NCBI GenBank assembly: GCA_051004735.1
Contig: JBPCKA010000110.1
Span: 1 to 9,026, forward strand
Origin: Euzebya sp051004735
GTDB taxonomy: Bacteria > Actinomycetota > Nitriliruptoria > Euzebyales > Euzebyaceae
Reading direction: 5' to 3'
Length of the DNA: 9,026 nt
Positions 1 to 6,843 of the stretch are shown in pieces. The translations under genes were made by a program, and so were the position numbers. How positions within the stretch are numbered: the first letter of the stretch is position 1; each line of letters opens with the position of its first letter. The notes below the pieces were generated by a model. It did not search any database. It had not been told where the DNA came from and saw only the letters and a list, made by a program, of their open reading frames with translations.

Positions 1-6
1 GACCGT

Positions 7-1392
7 GTGCTGCAGGATCTGGCGTCTGCCCTGCCTGCGGGGCGGATCCTGACCGACCCGGACATTCTGGCCTCCTACCGTCGGGACCGCGCTCCGGGCC
101 TGCCTGCAGGACACCCTGCGGCAGTGATCCGCGCGCAGTCCACCGGTGAGGTCCAGTCGGTCATGCGGGCCGCCCACCGCCGAGGCGTTCCCGTGGTCCC
201 CCGTGGTGCCGGCGCCGGTCTGCATGGCGGCGCCAACGCCACCGACGGTTGCATCGTGTTGTCACTGGAGCTGATGCGGTCGGTGCTGGACGTCGACCCC
301 CTCGATCGCCTGTGCCAGGTGCAGCCCGGGATCATGAACCTGGCCCTCAAGCAGGAGTTGGCTGGCTCCGCAATGTGGTATCCGCCGGACCCGGCCTCGA
401 TGGCATTTTGCTCAATCGGCGGCAACATCGCCACCAACGCCGGGGGCCTGTGTTGCGTCAAGTACGGGGTCACCCGGGACTGGGTCGCGGGGCTTGAGGT
501 CGTTTTGGCCGACGGCACGCTGGTCACGACGGGAGCCAAGACGATCAAGTCGGTGGCGGGCTATGACCTGACCTCGCTGTTCGTGGGCAGCGAGGGGACG
601 TTGGGGGTCGTGACCCAGGCCACGCTGCGGATCAGGCCTCTGCCGCCCCAGGCCTCAACCCTGGTGGCATTCTTTGATGACCTGGCCCATGCGGGCGCCG
701 CAGTGGCCGACATCTGCGCCGGCGAACCTCCTGCCTTGCTTGAGATCATGGATCGGGCCACGATCGGCGCGGTCGATGACTGGCAGCGCATGGACCTGGA
801 CACCGATGCTGCGGCACTGCTGCTGATCCAAAGTGATTTGGATTTCCCCGCTCGCACTGGTCACGTGGCCACCATCGAAAAGGCCTGTGCAGCCGGTGGG
901 GCGACCTATGTGGCGCGGACCGATGACCCTGCGGAGGGGGAGGCACTGCTGCAAGCCCGACGCATGGCGTTGCCGGCAATCGAACGACGCGGGGTCGCGC
1001 TGCTGGAGGACGTGGGCGTACCCCGCTCAAAGGTGCCAGACCTGATCCAGGCGACCGAGCGGATCGCAATTGACCGCGGGACCGAGATCTACAGCTACGG
1101 CCACGCCGGAGACGGCAACATGCATCCGACCTTGCGTTGGGACCTGAACGACGCGGATCAGAAACGTCGGGCGATGCAGGCCTTTGACGACATCCTCGCG
1201 GCGGCACTGGAATTGGGCGGCACGACAACCGGGGAGCATGGGGTGGGTCTATTGAAGACCGACTGGCTGGAGCGCGAGGTCGGGACTGCCTCGCTGGAGG
1301 TGCAACGAAGCATCAAGAACGCCCTGGATCCCTCGCACATCCTGAACCCGGGGAAAATGGCCCTTGGTGCCCGCGCACCGTTCACCGCATAG
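7..1392 (+). CDS. FAD-binding 2-hydroxyacid dehydrogenase, GlcD / D-lactate dehydrogenase-like (5' end possibly cut by window)
   Basis: Flavoprotein of the VAO/PCMH family, oxidising a D-2-hydroxyacid (glycolate, D-lactate or similar) to the 2-oxoacid. Numbering from GTG at 7, the FAD-binding half shows the glycine-rich PP-loop RGAGAGLHGGA (66-76), IGGNIATNAGG (137-147), KYG (152-154) and VGSEGTLG (193-200). The C-terminal FAD-oxidase half shows EDVGVPRSK (334-342), GHAGDGNMH (365-373), whose histidines belong to the family's metal/substrate site, GEHGVGLLK (409-417) and the terminal NPGK (447-450). The 461-residue length fits a complete GlcD-type protein. The frame is open to the window edge and the family usually has a few more N-terminal residues, so the true start may lie upstream; GTG at 7 is only the first visible candidate. 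No GlcE or GlcF partner lies downstream, so it may act alone or with a partner outside the window. The exact substrate cannot be read from sequence. Confidence 0.9.
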   Translation: MLQDLASALPAGRILTDPDILASYRRDRAPGLPAGHPAAVIRAQSTGEVQSVMRAAHRRGVPVVPRGAGAGLHGGANATDGCIVLSLELMRSVLDVDPLDRLCQVQPGIMNLALKQELAGSAMWYPPDPASMAFCSIGGNIATNAGGLCCVKYGVTRDWVAGLEVVLADGTLVTTGAKTIKSVAGYDLTSLFVGSEGTLGVVTQATLRIRPLPPQASTLVAFFDDLAHAGAAVADICAGEPPALLEIMDRATIGAVDDWQRMDLDTDAAALLLIQSDLDFPARTGHVATIEKACAAGGATYVARTDDPAEGEALLQARRMALPAIERRGVALLEDVGVPRSKVPDLIQATERIAIDRGTEIYSYGHAGDGNMHPTLRWDLNDADQKRRAMQAFDDILAAALELGGTTTGEHGVGLLKTDWLEREVGTASLEVQRSIKNALDPSHILNPGKMALGARAPFTA

Positions 1393-1402
1393 CCTGCGAC
1401 CA

Positions 1403-1858
1403 ATGGCTTACAAGCTGCCGAACCCCGAACGGGAACGGACCGAACGCAACCGCGAACTGAAGCGGCTGCGCAGCAAGACCGAACCCGGTCGCGAGCGTGC
1501 CGAGCGCGCGGCGGACCTTGCCGTGGCATTCCACGAGGAACGTTCGATCAACCAGGTCATGGAGTTGGCCCAACTGATCCTGGCCGACGTCGACGACGGG
1601 GTCCAGGTTCTGCTGAGTGCCTACCTGTACCAAGTCACCGCGGTCGAGGACCAGATGGAGCGTCTGGCCATGCTCGCCAACGTGGGACGCTGGATCGACG
1701 TGGCGGCGCTGGAACAAGCCGCTCGGACCCAGGGCACCGATGCCGCGGTCCGCTGGGCCGGAATGGTCAGCGACGAGATCGAGCGCGCCGAACGGCTGTC
1801 CCTGGTGGAGCGTCGGTTTGACGCCGACCTGCGTATCGCTGTGCAAGACCAGCTCTGA
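1403..1858 (+). CDS. Uncharacterised charged helical protein, 151 aa
   Basis: I do not recognise this family. The first ~35 residues are very rich in Arg, Glu and Lys (ERERTERNRELKRLR near 10-23, then ERAERAADLA), as in a charged helix or coiled coil. The rest (about 45-151) reads as several amphipathic helices, with alternating hydrophobic and acidic residues (QVMELAQLILADVDD; VEDQMERLAMLANVG). There is no signal peptide, membrane segment, cysteine cluster or enzymatic motif, so a soluble all-helical cytoplasmic protein is likely. ATG at 1403 is preferred, 10 bp after the flavoprotein stop. A GTG at 1364 would add 13 low-complexity residues and overlap that gene. No convincing Shine-Dalgarno precedes either start. 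Third codon positions are strongly G/C, supporting this frame over the open antisense frame. Tight spacing suggests co-transcription with the dehydrogenase. That is positional inference and does not show its function. Confidence 0.75.
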   Translation: MAYKLPNPERERTERNRELKRLRSKTEPGRERAERAADLAVAFHEERSINQVMELAQLILADVDDGVQVLLSAYLYQVTAVEDQMERLAMLANVGRWIDVAALEQAARTQGTDAAVRWAGMVSDEIERAERLSLVERRFDADLRIAVQDQL

Positions 1859-1874
1859 CCAGGAGCGAACATCG

Positions 1875-1894
1875 CAGGCCAATTCCCAGGCCTG
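1875..1894. other. Short inverted repeat between genes
   Basis: CAGGCC (1875-1880) and GGCCTG (1889-1894) form a perfect 6-bp stem around an 8-nt loop, in the 71-bp gap between the unknown 151-residue gene and azlC. No T-run follows, so an intrinsic terminator is not well supported. It could be a processing or attenuating hairpin, or chance in G+C-rich DNA. Confidence 0.25.
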
Positions 1895-1929
1895 TTGCAG
1901 CGTTACAGGGCTACCGACAGTGTGGCCGG

Positions 1930-2670
1930 ATGTCGCAGCGCCACACGGTCCGCAGCGCGGTGCTGAGCGGTGCCCGGGATCTGAGCCCGATCTTTCTGGG
2001 GATGGCCCCTTTCGGTCTGGTGGCCGGGATCGCGGCCGTTGATGCCGGCTTGCCCGCGTGGGGCGCAAGCGTGTACTCGATCTTTGTCTTCGCCGGCGCC
2101 TCACAACTGGCGGCGCTGAACCTTCTGGGCGAAGGTGCGCATCCCGCGATCATCATCGGCACCGTCGCGATCATCAACGCGCGCTTCCTGATGTATTCCG
2201 CCAGCATGGCCACCCGCTTCTCCGAGGAGTCGCTGACACGCCGCGGGATCATGGCCTATTTCCTGACCGATCAGGCTTTCGCGGTCACCATCACCCAACT
2301 GGACCGCCAGCCCGACTACGGGCCGCGCTGGGCCTACTACATGGGTGGCGCAGTTCCCCTGTGGGTGATGTGGCAGATCTACACCCTTGCGGGTGCCCTG
2401 GCGGGCTCAGTGATTCCGCCTGAGTTCCCCCTGGGTTTCGCCGTTCCCCTGGTGTTCGCTGCGCTGCTGGTGCCCGCGATCACCGACCGTCCCACCCTGG
2501 CGGCAGCGTGCACCAGTGCACTGGTCGCGGTGGTGGCAGCCGACCTGCCCGCGAACCTGGGCCTGCTGGTGGCGGCATCGTGTGGAATCGCCGTCGGCTA
2601 CACCGTCTCTGCTCGTCGACCGATCCCCACGACGGTTGACCGCGACGGCAACCCCAGCCCCGTCAGGTGA
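1930..2670 (+). CDS. azlC: AzlC family branched-chain amino-acid exporter, large subunit
   Basis: Large membrane subunit of the AzlCD/YgaZH (LIV-E) exporter, which with AzlD pumps branched-chain amino acids or analogues out through the cytoplasmic membrane. The 246 residues contain several hydrophobic segments: about 21-40, 45-62, 72-90, 135-160, 168-185 and 191-225. Family signatures are PIFLGMAPFGLVAGIAA (20-36), the FAGASQLAALNLL block (53-65), NARFLMYSASMA (83-94) and AYFLTDQAFAVT (109-120). Length is typical. ATG at 1930 puts the conserved GMAPFG motif at the usual distance from the N-terminus; no in-frame ATG or GTG lies in the ~40 bp upstream, and the Shine-Dalgarno is weak. The last codons overlap azlD by 4 bp (GTGA), so the two subunits are translationally coupled. 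No adjacent Lrp/AsnC regulator is visible. The family is certain, but the exact exported substrate is not. Confidence 0.92.
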   Translation: MSQRHTVRSAVLSGARDLSPIFLGMAPFGLVAGIAAVDAGLPAWGASVYSIFVFAGASQLAALNLLGEGAHPAIIIGTVAIINARFLMYSASMATRFSEESLTRRGIMAYFLTDQAFAVTITQLDRQPDYGPRWAYYMGGAVPLWVMWQIYTLAGALAGSVIPPEFPLGFAVPLVFAALLVPAITDRPTLAAACTSALVAVVAADLPANLGLLVAASCGIAVGYTVSARRPIPTTVDRDGNPSPVR

Positions 2671-2987
2671 GCACGACGGCGTGGATTGTGGCGATCGTCG
2701 GAGGCCTGGCCACCTTCGCAGAGCGGTGGTCCTTTCTGGCCTTCGCTGACCGTGCCGCCCGTGTCCCACCCCGACTCCGCGAGGCACTGCGGATGATCCC
2801 CGCGGCCGCTCTGGCCGCCCTGGTTGCCCCGGCCGTCTTGCGATCAGGCACGGACGGGGCCCTGGCGCTGACCGATCCCCGCATCCTGGCGGCCATCGCA
2901 GCCCTGCTGACCATGTGGCGAACGCGTCAGGTCCTGCTGACCCTGCTGGTCGGCATGGGCGTGCTGATCGGTCTTCAACAACTCTGA
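2667..2987 (+). CDS. azlD: AzlD family branched-chain amino-acid exporter, small subunit
   Basis: Small membrane partner of AzlC; the pair forms the exporter. The 106-residue length is typical of AzlD. Hydrophobic segments are visible at about 5-27, 43-60, 71-85 and 88-104. The family pattern is a first helix with a conserved Arg (ERW, 19-21), then VPPRLREALRMIPAAALAAL (33-52), then VAPAVL, then a last helix of small and leucine-rich residues ending LIGLQQL. Translation starts at GTG 2667 inside the azlC stop (GTGA overlap), the usual arrangement for these pairs, and this fixes the start. No separate promoter or Shine-Dalgarno is expected. Confidence 0.9.
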   Translation: MSTTAWIVAIVGGLATFAERWSFLAFADRAARVPPRLREALRMIPAAALAALVAPAVLRSGTDGALALTDPRILAAIAALLTMWRTRQVLLTLLVGMGVLIGLQQL

Positions 2988-3026
2988 GCGGCCTGGCCAC
3001 CCCACAACAGGGGGTCGCCCCGCACG

Positions 3027-3056
3027 TTGCCCTACGGCGATGACTGGGGAAGTATC
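3027..3056 (+). promoter_or_regulatory. Possible promoter for the acyl-CoA synthetase gene
   Basis: The 116-bp gap after azlD is the largest on the plus strand before the ligase. It contains TTGCCC (3027-3032) and, 18 bp on, AGTATC (3051-3056), a loose match to a sigma-70-type pair. The match is weak. The gap itself, and the strong ribosome-binding site that follows, are better reasons to expect a separate transcription unit here than these hexamers. Confidence 0.25.
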
Positions 3057-3092
3057 AAACCCCACACCTCTCGCGGAAGCCCCCGACCAGTC

Positions 3093-3098
3093 GAAGGA
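3093..3098 (+). promoter_or_regulatory. Ribosome binding site of the acyl-CoA synthetase gene
   Basis: GAAGGA lies 5 nt before ATG 3104. It is the clearest Shine-Dalgarno sequence in the window and fixes the start of the acyl-CoA synthetase. Confidence 0.7.
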
Positions 3099-3103
3099 CC
3101 CCG

Positions 3104-4711
3104 ATGAACACCGTCAACCGCACCGAACTCACCCCGCTGGCGTTCCTAGAACGCAGCGCGATCGTGCATCCTGACAAGATCGGCGTGGTCGACGGTGATC
3201 TGCAGATGACCTACGGCGATCTAGCCGACCATGTGCAGCGTTTCGCCAAGGCGATCCAGGCCGCCGGTGTTCAGCCGGGTGAGCGGGTGGCGATCCTGGC
3301 GCCCAACAGCCTTGGCGCGCTGGCCGCACAGTTTGCGGTTCCCCTGGCCGGTGCGGTGCTGGTGGCCATCAACACGCGGTTGGCCCCACCTGAAGTCGCC
3401 TACATCTGTGATCACGCCGACGTCAGCCTGCTGATCGTCGACACGGCGTTGCAGGCCAGCGTCGACCCGGTGACCGACCGTCTGCATACCGTGCGCCACA
3501 TCGTCGCCATCGACGCGGGCGATGGTCCCTCCATCCTTGAGGCCGCGACCGACTGGCCCAATTTCCTGGCCGGCGGGGACGGCCGGGGCGACCTGCCGTG
3601 GACGGTCCCAGACGAGACCGCTGCGATCAGTGTCAACTACACCTCGGGCACCACCGGCTCACCCAAGGGAGTGAAATACACCCACCGTTCGGCCTACCTC
3701 AACGCGTTGGGTGAGATCATCACCAGCCGCCACTCCCCCGATTCGGTCTACCTGTGGACCCTGCCGATGTTTCACTGCAACGGCTGGTGTACCGGTTGGG
3801 CGGTGACCGCCATCGGCGGCAAGCACGTCTGCCTGCGAGCGGTGAAGGGCGATGAGATCTGGCGACTGATCGCCGCAGAAGGCGTGACCCACCTGAACGC
3901 GGCCCCGACGGTGCTGACCACGATGGTCAACGACCCGGCCGCCGCAACGATCGAGGGTGGTCTGATCGCGACCACCGCCGGTGCCCCGCCCAGCCCGACC
4001 ATCATCAACCAGATGGAGGAGTTGGGGGCAGAAGTCGTCCACGTCTATGGACTGACCGAGACCTATGGGCCCCACACCGTGTGCGAACCCCTGGAGTCCT
4101 GGGACGGACTGGAGGGGGCCGATCTCAGCGACCGCAAGTCACGCCAGGGGGTGGCAATGATCATGGTCGACCCCATTCGGGTGGTTGATGAGGACATGAA
4201 CGACGTCGCCCGGGACGGCGCCACCGTCGGCGAGGTCGCGATGCGCGGCAACAACGTCATGGCTGGCTACCTCGATGATGAGGAGGCCACCGACCACGCT
4301 TTCCGTGGTGGATGGTTTCATTCGGGAGACCTGGGCGTGTGGCACCCCGACGGCACCATCGACCTGCGCGACCGGGCCAAGGACATCATCGTCAGCGGAG
4401 GTGAGAACATCTCCACCATCGAGGTGGAACGGGCCATCGTCAGCCATGACGCCGTGCTTGAAGCGGCGGTCATAGGGGTGCCCGACGAACGCTGGGGTGA
4501 GCGCCCCAAGGCCTTCGTGGTACTCAAAGCCGGGCAGACGTTGTCCGGTGACGAGGTTTCAGCCCACGTCCGCGAACGCCTGGCGGGCTACAAGGTCCCC
4601 GATCAGGTCGAGATCGTCGACGAACTGCCCAAGACCTCCACCGGCAAGGTCCAGAAATTCAACCTCCGCGACAAGGAATGGGCCGGACATGACCGGCGGA
4701 TCCAGGGCTGA
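3104..4711 (+). CDS. AMP-forming acyl-CoA synthetase (FadD/DmdB/plant-AAE-like)
   Basis: ANL-superfamily ligase. It converts a carboxylic acid, ATP and CoA to acyl-CoA via an acyl-adenylate, feeding beta-oxidation or related catabolism in the cytoplasm. Visible motifs in order are: A3 phosphate loop TSGTTGSPKG (180-189); LPMFHCNGW (220-228), shared by the medium-chain, DmdB and plant acyl-activating-enzyme branch; AAPTV (266-270); A5 YGLTETYGP (315-323); GWFHSGDLG (403-411); the hinge region LRDRAKD (421-427); A8 SGGENIST (431-438); and the A10 catalytic lysine in PKTSTGK (K515). At 535 residues it is complete, with all key residues present. The start at 3104 has a good Shine-Dalgarno. The gene converges on the hydrolase gene, with 21 bp between stops and no obvious shared terminator hairpin. 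The FHCNGW branch suggests short- to medium-chain, branched or methylthio-substituted acids, but the substrate cannot be assigned from sequence. Confidence 0.92.
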   Translation: MNTVNRTELTPLAFLERSAIVHPDKIGVVDGDLQMTYGDLADHVQRFAKAIQAAGVQPGERVAILAPNSLGALAAQFAVPLAGAVLVAINTRLAPPEVAYICDHADVSLLIVDTALQASVDPVTDRLHTVRHIVAIDAGDGPSILEAATDWPNFLAGGDGRGDLPWTVPDETAAISVNYTSGTTGSPKGVKYTHRSAYLNALGEIITSRHSPDSVYLWTLPMFHCNGWCTGWAVTAIGGKHVCLRAVKGDEIWRLIAAEGVTHLNAAPTVLTTMVNDPAAATIEGGLIATTAGAPPSPTIINQMEELGAEVVHVYGLTETYGPHTVCEPLESWDGLEGADLSDRKSRQGVAMIMVDPIRVVDEDMNDVARDGATVGEVAMRGNNVMAGYLDDEEATDHAFRGGWFHSGDLGVWHPDGTIDLRDRAKDIIVSGGENISTIEVERAIVSHDAVLEAAVIGVPDERWGERPKAFVVLKAGQTLSGDEVSAHVRERLAGYKVPDQVEIVDELPKTSTGKVQKFNLRDKEWAGHDRRIQG

Positions 4712-4732
4712 GCGACCCACGCCCGTTGACAC

Positions 4733-5659
4733 TCAGCGGTTCAGCAGTCCCCGTAGGGCTCCGACCGTCGCCTCAACGGCGCCCTGAGCAGCCGCTGAGA
4801 CCCCACCCATGCCGAAGAACCCGTGGATCAGCCCGTCAAAGTGCAGGTTGACGCAGGTCACGTCGGCCGCCCGCAACTGGCTGCCGTAGTCGATCCCGTC
4901 GTCGGCCAACGGGTCATACCCCGCGGTCGCAATCACTGCGGGTGCAAGCCCGGCCAGTTCCACGCCCACTGACGGGCTGAACCCCTCACCCGGTGCGTAA
5001 CTGTCGTAGAACCAGCGCATGACATCGTGGGTCAACAGATATCCCTCGGCGTTGGCGGTGTGGGACACCGTGTCCATCGCCACGTTCATCGCCGGATAGA
5101 CCAGACACTGGGCAGCCAGGTCAGGGCTGTCCTCGCGGTCGCGGCACCACTGGGCCATCGAGGCGGCCAGCAGACCTCCGGCGGAGTCGCCGGCCACGAC
5201 CAGCCGATCGGTGTGACTCCAGTCGCCCATGCCGGCAGCAGCCCATTCCAACCACGCCCAGCAGTCCTCGTGGGCAGCCGGGAACGGGTGCTCTGGCGCC
5301 AGTCGATAGTCCACGCTGACCACCACCGCGGGCAGTCCTGCGAAAGCCCGAGCCTGCACGTCATGGGTCTCAAGGTCCCCGATGACCCATCCACCACCAT
5401 GGATGAACATCACCAGCGGCATGGGACCGTCGTGCACCGAACGCTCCAGCGGCCGGTAGATACGGCACCACTGACCGTCCCGACTGACCTCCTCGACCGA
5501 CACCCGGGGCCCGGGCGCCGGACCATCCCCCCGTCGGGCCAGCGCCAGTTTGCGGAACAACGCCCGGGCTTCGGTGGCGGAGGGCAACTCGTGATAGGCG
5601 GGCAACCCGGCCGCTTCGGCGGCAGTGATGAAGGCGGCAGTCTGCGGGTCCAAGGTCAT
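4733..5659 (-). CDS. Alpha/beta hydrolase, hormone-sensitive-lipase (family IV) esterase
   Basis: Serine esterase acting on short-chain acyl esters or related substrates; no signal peptide is seen, so it is probably cytoplasmic. Numbered from ATG 5659 (308 aa, typical for the family), it has the oxyanion-hole motif HGGG (87-90), the DYRLAPEHPFPAA block (117-129), the nucleophile elbow GDSAG (157-161, Ser159), the acid in GYDPLAD (Asp249) and the catalytic histidine in LIHGF (His279). The triad is complete. An in-frame ATG at 5689 would add 10 residues. The inner start is preferred because AAGGA (5674-5670 on the minus strand) lies 10 nt upstream of it, while the outer one has no Shine-Dalgarno and leaves only 9 bp to the divergent adenosine deaminase. 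The gene is the only minus-strand gene in the window and converges on the acyl-CoA synthetase. Pairing an esterase with an acid-activating ligase could suit ester catabolism, but that is inference from neighbourhood only. Confidence 0.92.
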   Translation of the reverse strand: MTLDPQTAAFITAAEAAGLPAYHELPSATEARALFRKLALARRGDGPAPGPRVSVEEVSRDGQWCRIYRPLERSVHDGPMPLVMFIHGGGWVIGDLETHDVQARAFAGLPAVVVSVDYRLAPEHPFPAAHEDCWAWLEWAAAGMGDWSHTDRLVVAGDSAGGLLAASMAQWCRDREDSPDLAAQCLVYPAMNVAMDTVSHTANAEGYLLTHDVMRWFYDSYAPGEGFSPSVGVELAGLAPAVIATAGYDPLADDGIDYGSQLRAADVTCVNLHFDGLIHGFFGMGGVSAAAQGAVEATVGALRGLLNR

Positions 5660-5698
5660 GGGACGAACATCCTTGCGCATCTCGGGCATGATCGGGAC
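5660..5698. promoter_or_regulatory. Compact divergent intergenic region, hydrolase / add
   Basis: Only 39 bp separate the preferred divergent starts. The promoter of each gene must therefore lie at least partly inside the other's 5' coding region, or add is leaderless with its promoter in this gap. CATGAT (5687-5692) is the only sequence here at the right distance to be a leaderless -10 element for add, and it is a poor match. No operator palindrome is evident. Confidence 0.35.
5669..5674 (-). promoter_or_regulatory. Ribosome binding site that decides the hydrolase start
   Basis: Read on the minus strand the sequence is AAGGAT, with 10 nt between AAGGA and the ATG at 5659. This favours 5659 over the upstream in-frame ATG at 5689. 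Confidence 0.5.
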
Positions 5699-6772
5699 AT
5701 GTCACCCGATACCGACACGATCCGAACCGCGCCCAAGGTGGTCCTGCACGACCATCTGGACGGCGGACTACGACCACAGACCGTCATCGACCTGGCCCGC
5801 CAACAGGGATACAGCGACCTTCCGGCAGAAGATCCCGACGAGCTTGGCGCGTGGTTTCGCAGTGGGGCCGACCGCAAGTCCCTGGAGTTGTACCTGCAGG
5901 GCTTCAGCCACACCGTCGCGGTCATGCAGAGCCCTGAAGCCCTGGAACGGGTGGCTTTTGAAGCTGCTGAGGACCTGGCCAACGACGGCGTGGTGTACGC
6001 CGAGATCCGCTTCGCCCCCGAACTGCACGTCGAGCAGGGCATGGAGATGGATGGCATCGTCTCTGCCGTGCTGGCCGGGTTTGACCGCGGTATGGCCGCC
6101 CATCCCATCACCATCGGCACCCTGGTCACTGCCATGCGGCACGCCGCGCACTCCTATGAGATCGCAGAGTTGGCCATGCGTCACCGCGACCACGGTGTCG
6201 TGGGGTTCGACATCGCCGGTGCCGAGGCCGGATTCCCTCCCACCCGCCATCTGGATGCCTTCCAACTGATCGCCCGCGAGAACTCCCACATCACCATCCA
6301 TGCCGGGGAGGCGTTCGGCCTGAAGAGCATCTGGGAGGCGCTGCAGTTCTGCCACGCCGAGCGACTGGGGCACGGCGTGCGGATAGTGGATGAGATCACC
6401 TCGGGTCCGGATGGCACCCCTGAACTTGGTCGCCTGGCGGCGCTGGTGAGGGACAAGCGGATTCCCCTGGAGATGTGCCCGACCTCAAACGTCAACACCG
6501 GGGCAGCGGAGTCCCTGGCCACACATCCCATCGACATGTTGAAGCGACTTCGATTCCGCGTGACCATCAACACCGACAACCGGTTGATGTCAGGCGTGAG
6601 CATGACGTCGGAAATGCAGGCCATGGTCGACACCTTCGGCTGGACCCTGGCCGACCTGCGCTGGGTCACCATCAACGCCATGAAGAGCGCCTTTTGGCCC
6701 TTCGACGAACGTCTTGCCCTGATCAACGACGTCATCAAGCCTGGGTACGCCGCGCTGGGCCAGCCGAACTGA
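5699..6772 (+). CDS. add: Adenosine deaminase
   Basis: Zinc enzyme of purine salvage that hydrolyses adenosine (and deoxyadenosine) to inosine and ammonia in the cytoplasm. Numbered from ATG 5699 (357 aa), it shows the metal motif HDHLDGGLRP (His17, His19), GFDIAGAEAGFPP (169-181), IHAGE (200-204, zinc ligand His201 and catalytic Glu204), LGHGVRI (223-229, His225), PTSNVNTG (261-268) and INTDNRLMSG (290-299, zinc ligand Asp293). The residue after Asp293 is Asn, where the mouse and E. coli enzymes carry a second Asp. From memory this TDN form is normal in actinobacterial Add. The open frame extends far upstream, but those codons are the in-register antisense of the hydrolase gene, and the Add fold begins at KVVLHDH, so ATG 5699 is the start. 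No clear Shine-Dalgarno precedes it, so a leaderless mRNA is possible. It is divergent from the hydrolase gene. Confidence 0.95.
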   Translation: MSPDTDTIRTAPKVVLHDHLDGGLRPQTVIDLARQQGYSDLPAEDPDELGAWFRSGADRKSLELYLQGFSHTVAVMQSPEALERVAFEAAEDLANDGVVYAEIRFAPELHVEQGMEMDGIVSAVLAGFDRGMAAHPITIGTLVTAMRHAAHSYEIAELAMRHRDHGVVGFDIAGAEAGFPPTRHLDAFQLIARENSHITIHAGEAFGLKSIWEALQFCHAERLGHGVRIVDEITSGPDGTPELGRLAALVRDKRIPLEMCPTSNVNTGAAESLATHPIDMLKRLRFRVTINTDNRLMSGVSMTSEMQAMVDTFGWTLADLRWVTINAMKSAFWPFDERLALINDVIKPGYAALGQPN

Positions 6773-6785
6773 CCCAGCGGCGCGA

Positions 6786-6800
6786 CGGCCGGACAGGCCG
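6786..6800 (+). terminator. Weak stem-loop after add
   Basis: CGGCC (6786-6790) and GGCCG (6796-6800) form a 5-bp G+C stem with a 5-nt loop, 14 bp after the add stop and 43 bp before typA. There is no T-run, so it is at best a weak or factor-dependent terminator. The remainder of the 71-bp add-typA gap shows no clear promoter. Confidence 0.25.
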
Positions 6801-6843
6801 CCCCGGCGTGTGACCCTGCGCGGGACAGGCATCATTGGCCGCT

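Noticed and set aside
75..548. Minus- and alternate-frame openings inside the FAD dehydrogenase gene.
   Set aside because: They are shadows of a gene with clear family motifs along its whole length, and the products are Arg/Pro/Ser-rich and motif-free.
1382..2104. A 240-codon minus-strand frame over the unknown 151-residue gene.
   Set aside because: It is in register with the plus-strand gene, starts with a run of arginines and overlaps azlC. Third-position G/C bias favours the plus-strand frame.
3010..3022. GGGG-TCG-CCCC hairpin after azlD as a terminator.
   Set aside because: The stem has only 4 bp with a 3-nt loop and no T-run, not distinguishable from chance in this composition.
5027..5698. 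A 224-codon in-frame N-terminal extension of adenosine deaminase, suggesting a fusion protein.
   Set aside because: These codons are the in-register antisense of the hydrolase gene, whose catalytic motifs are all intact, and they encode low-complexity residues. Add starts normally at 5699.
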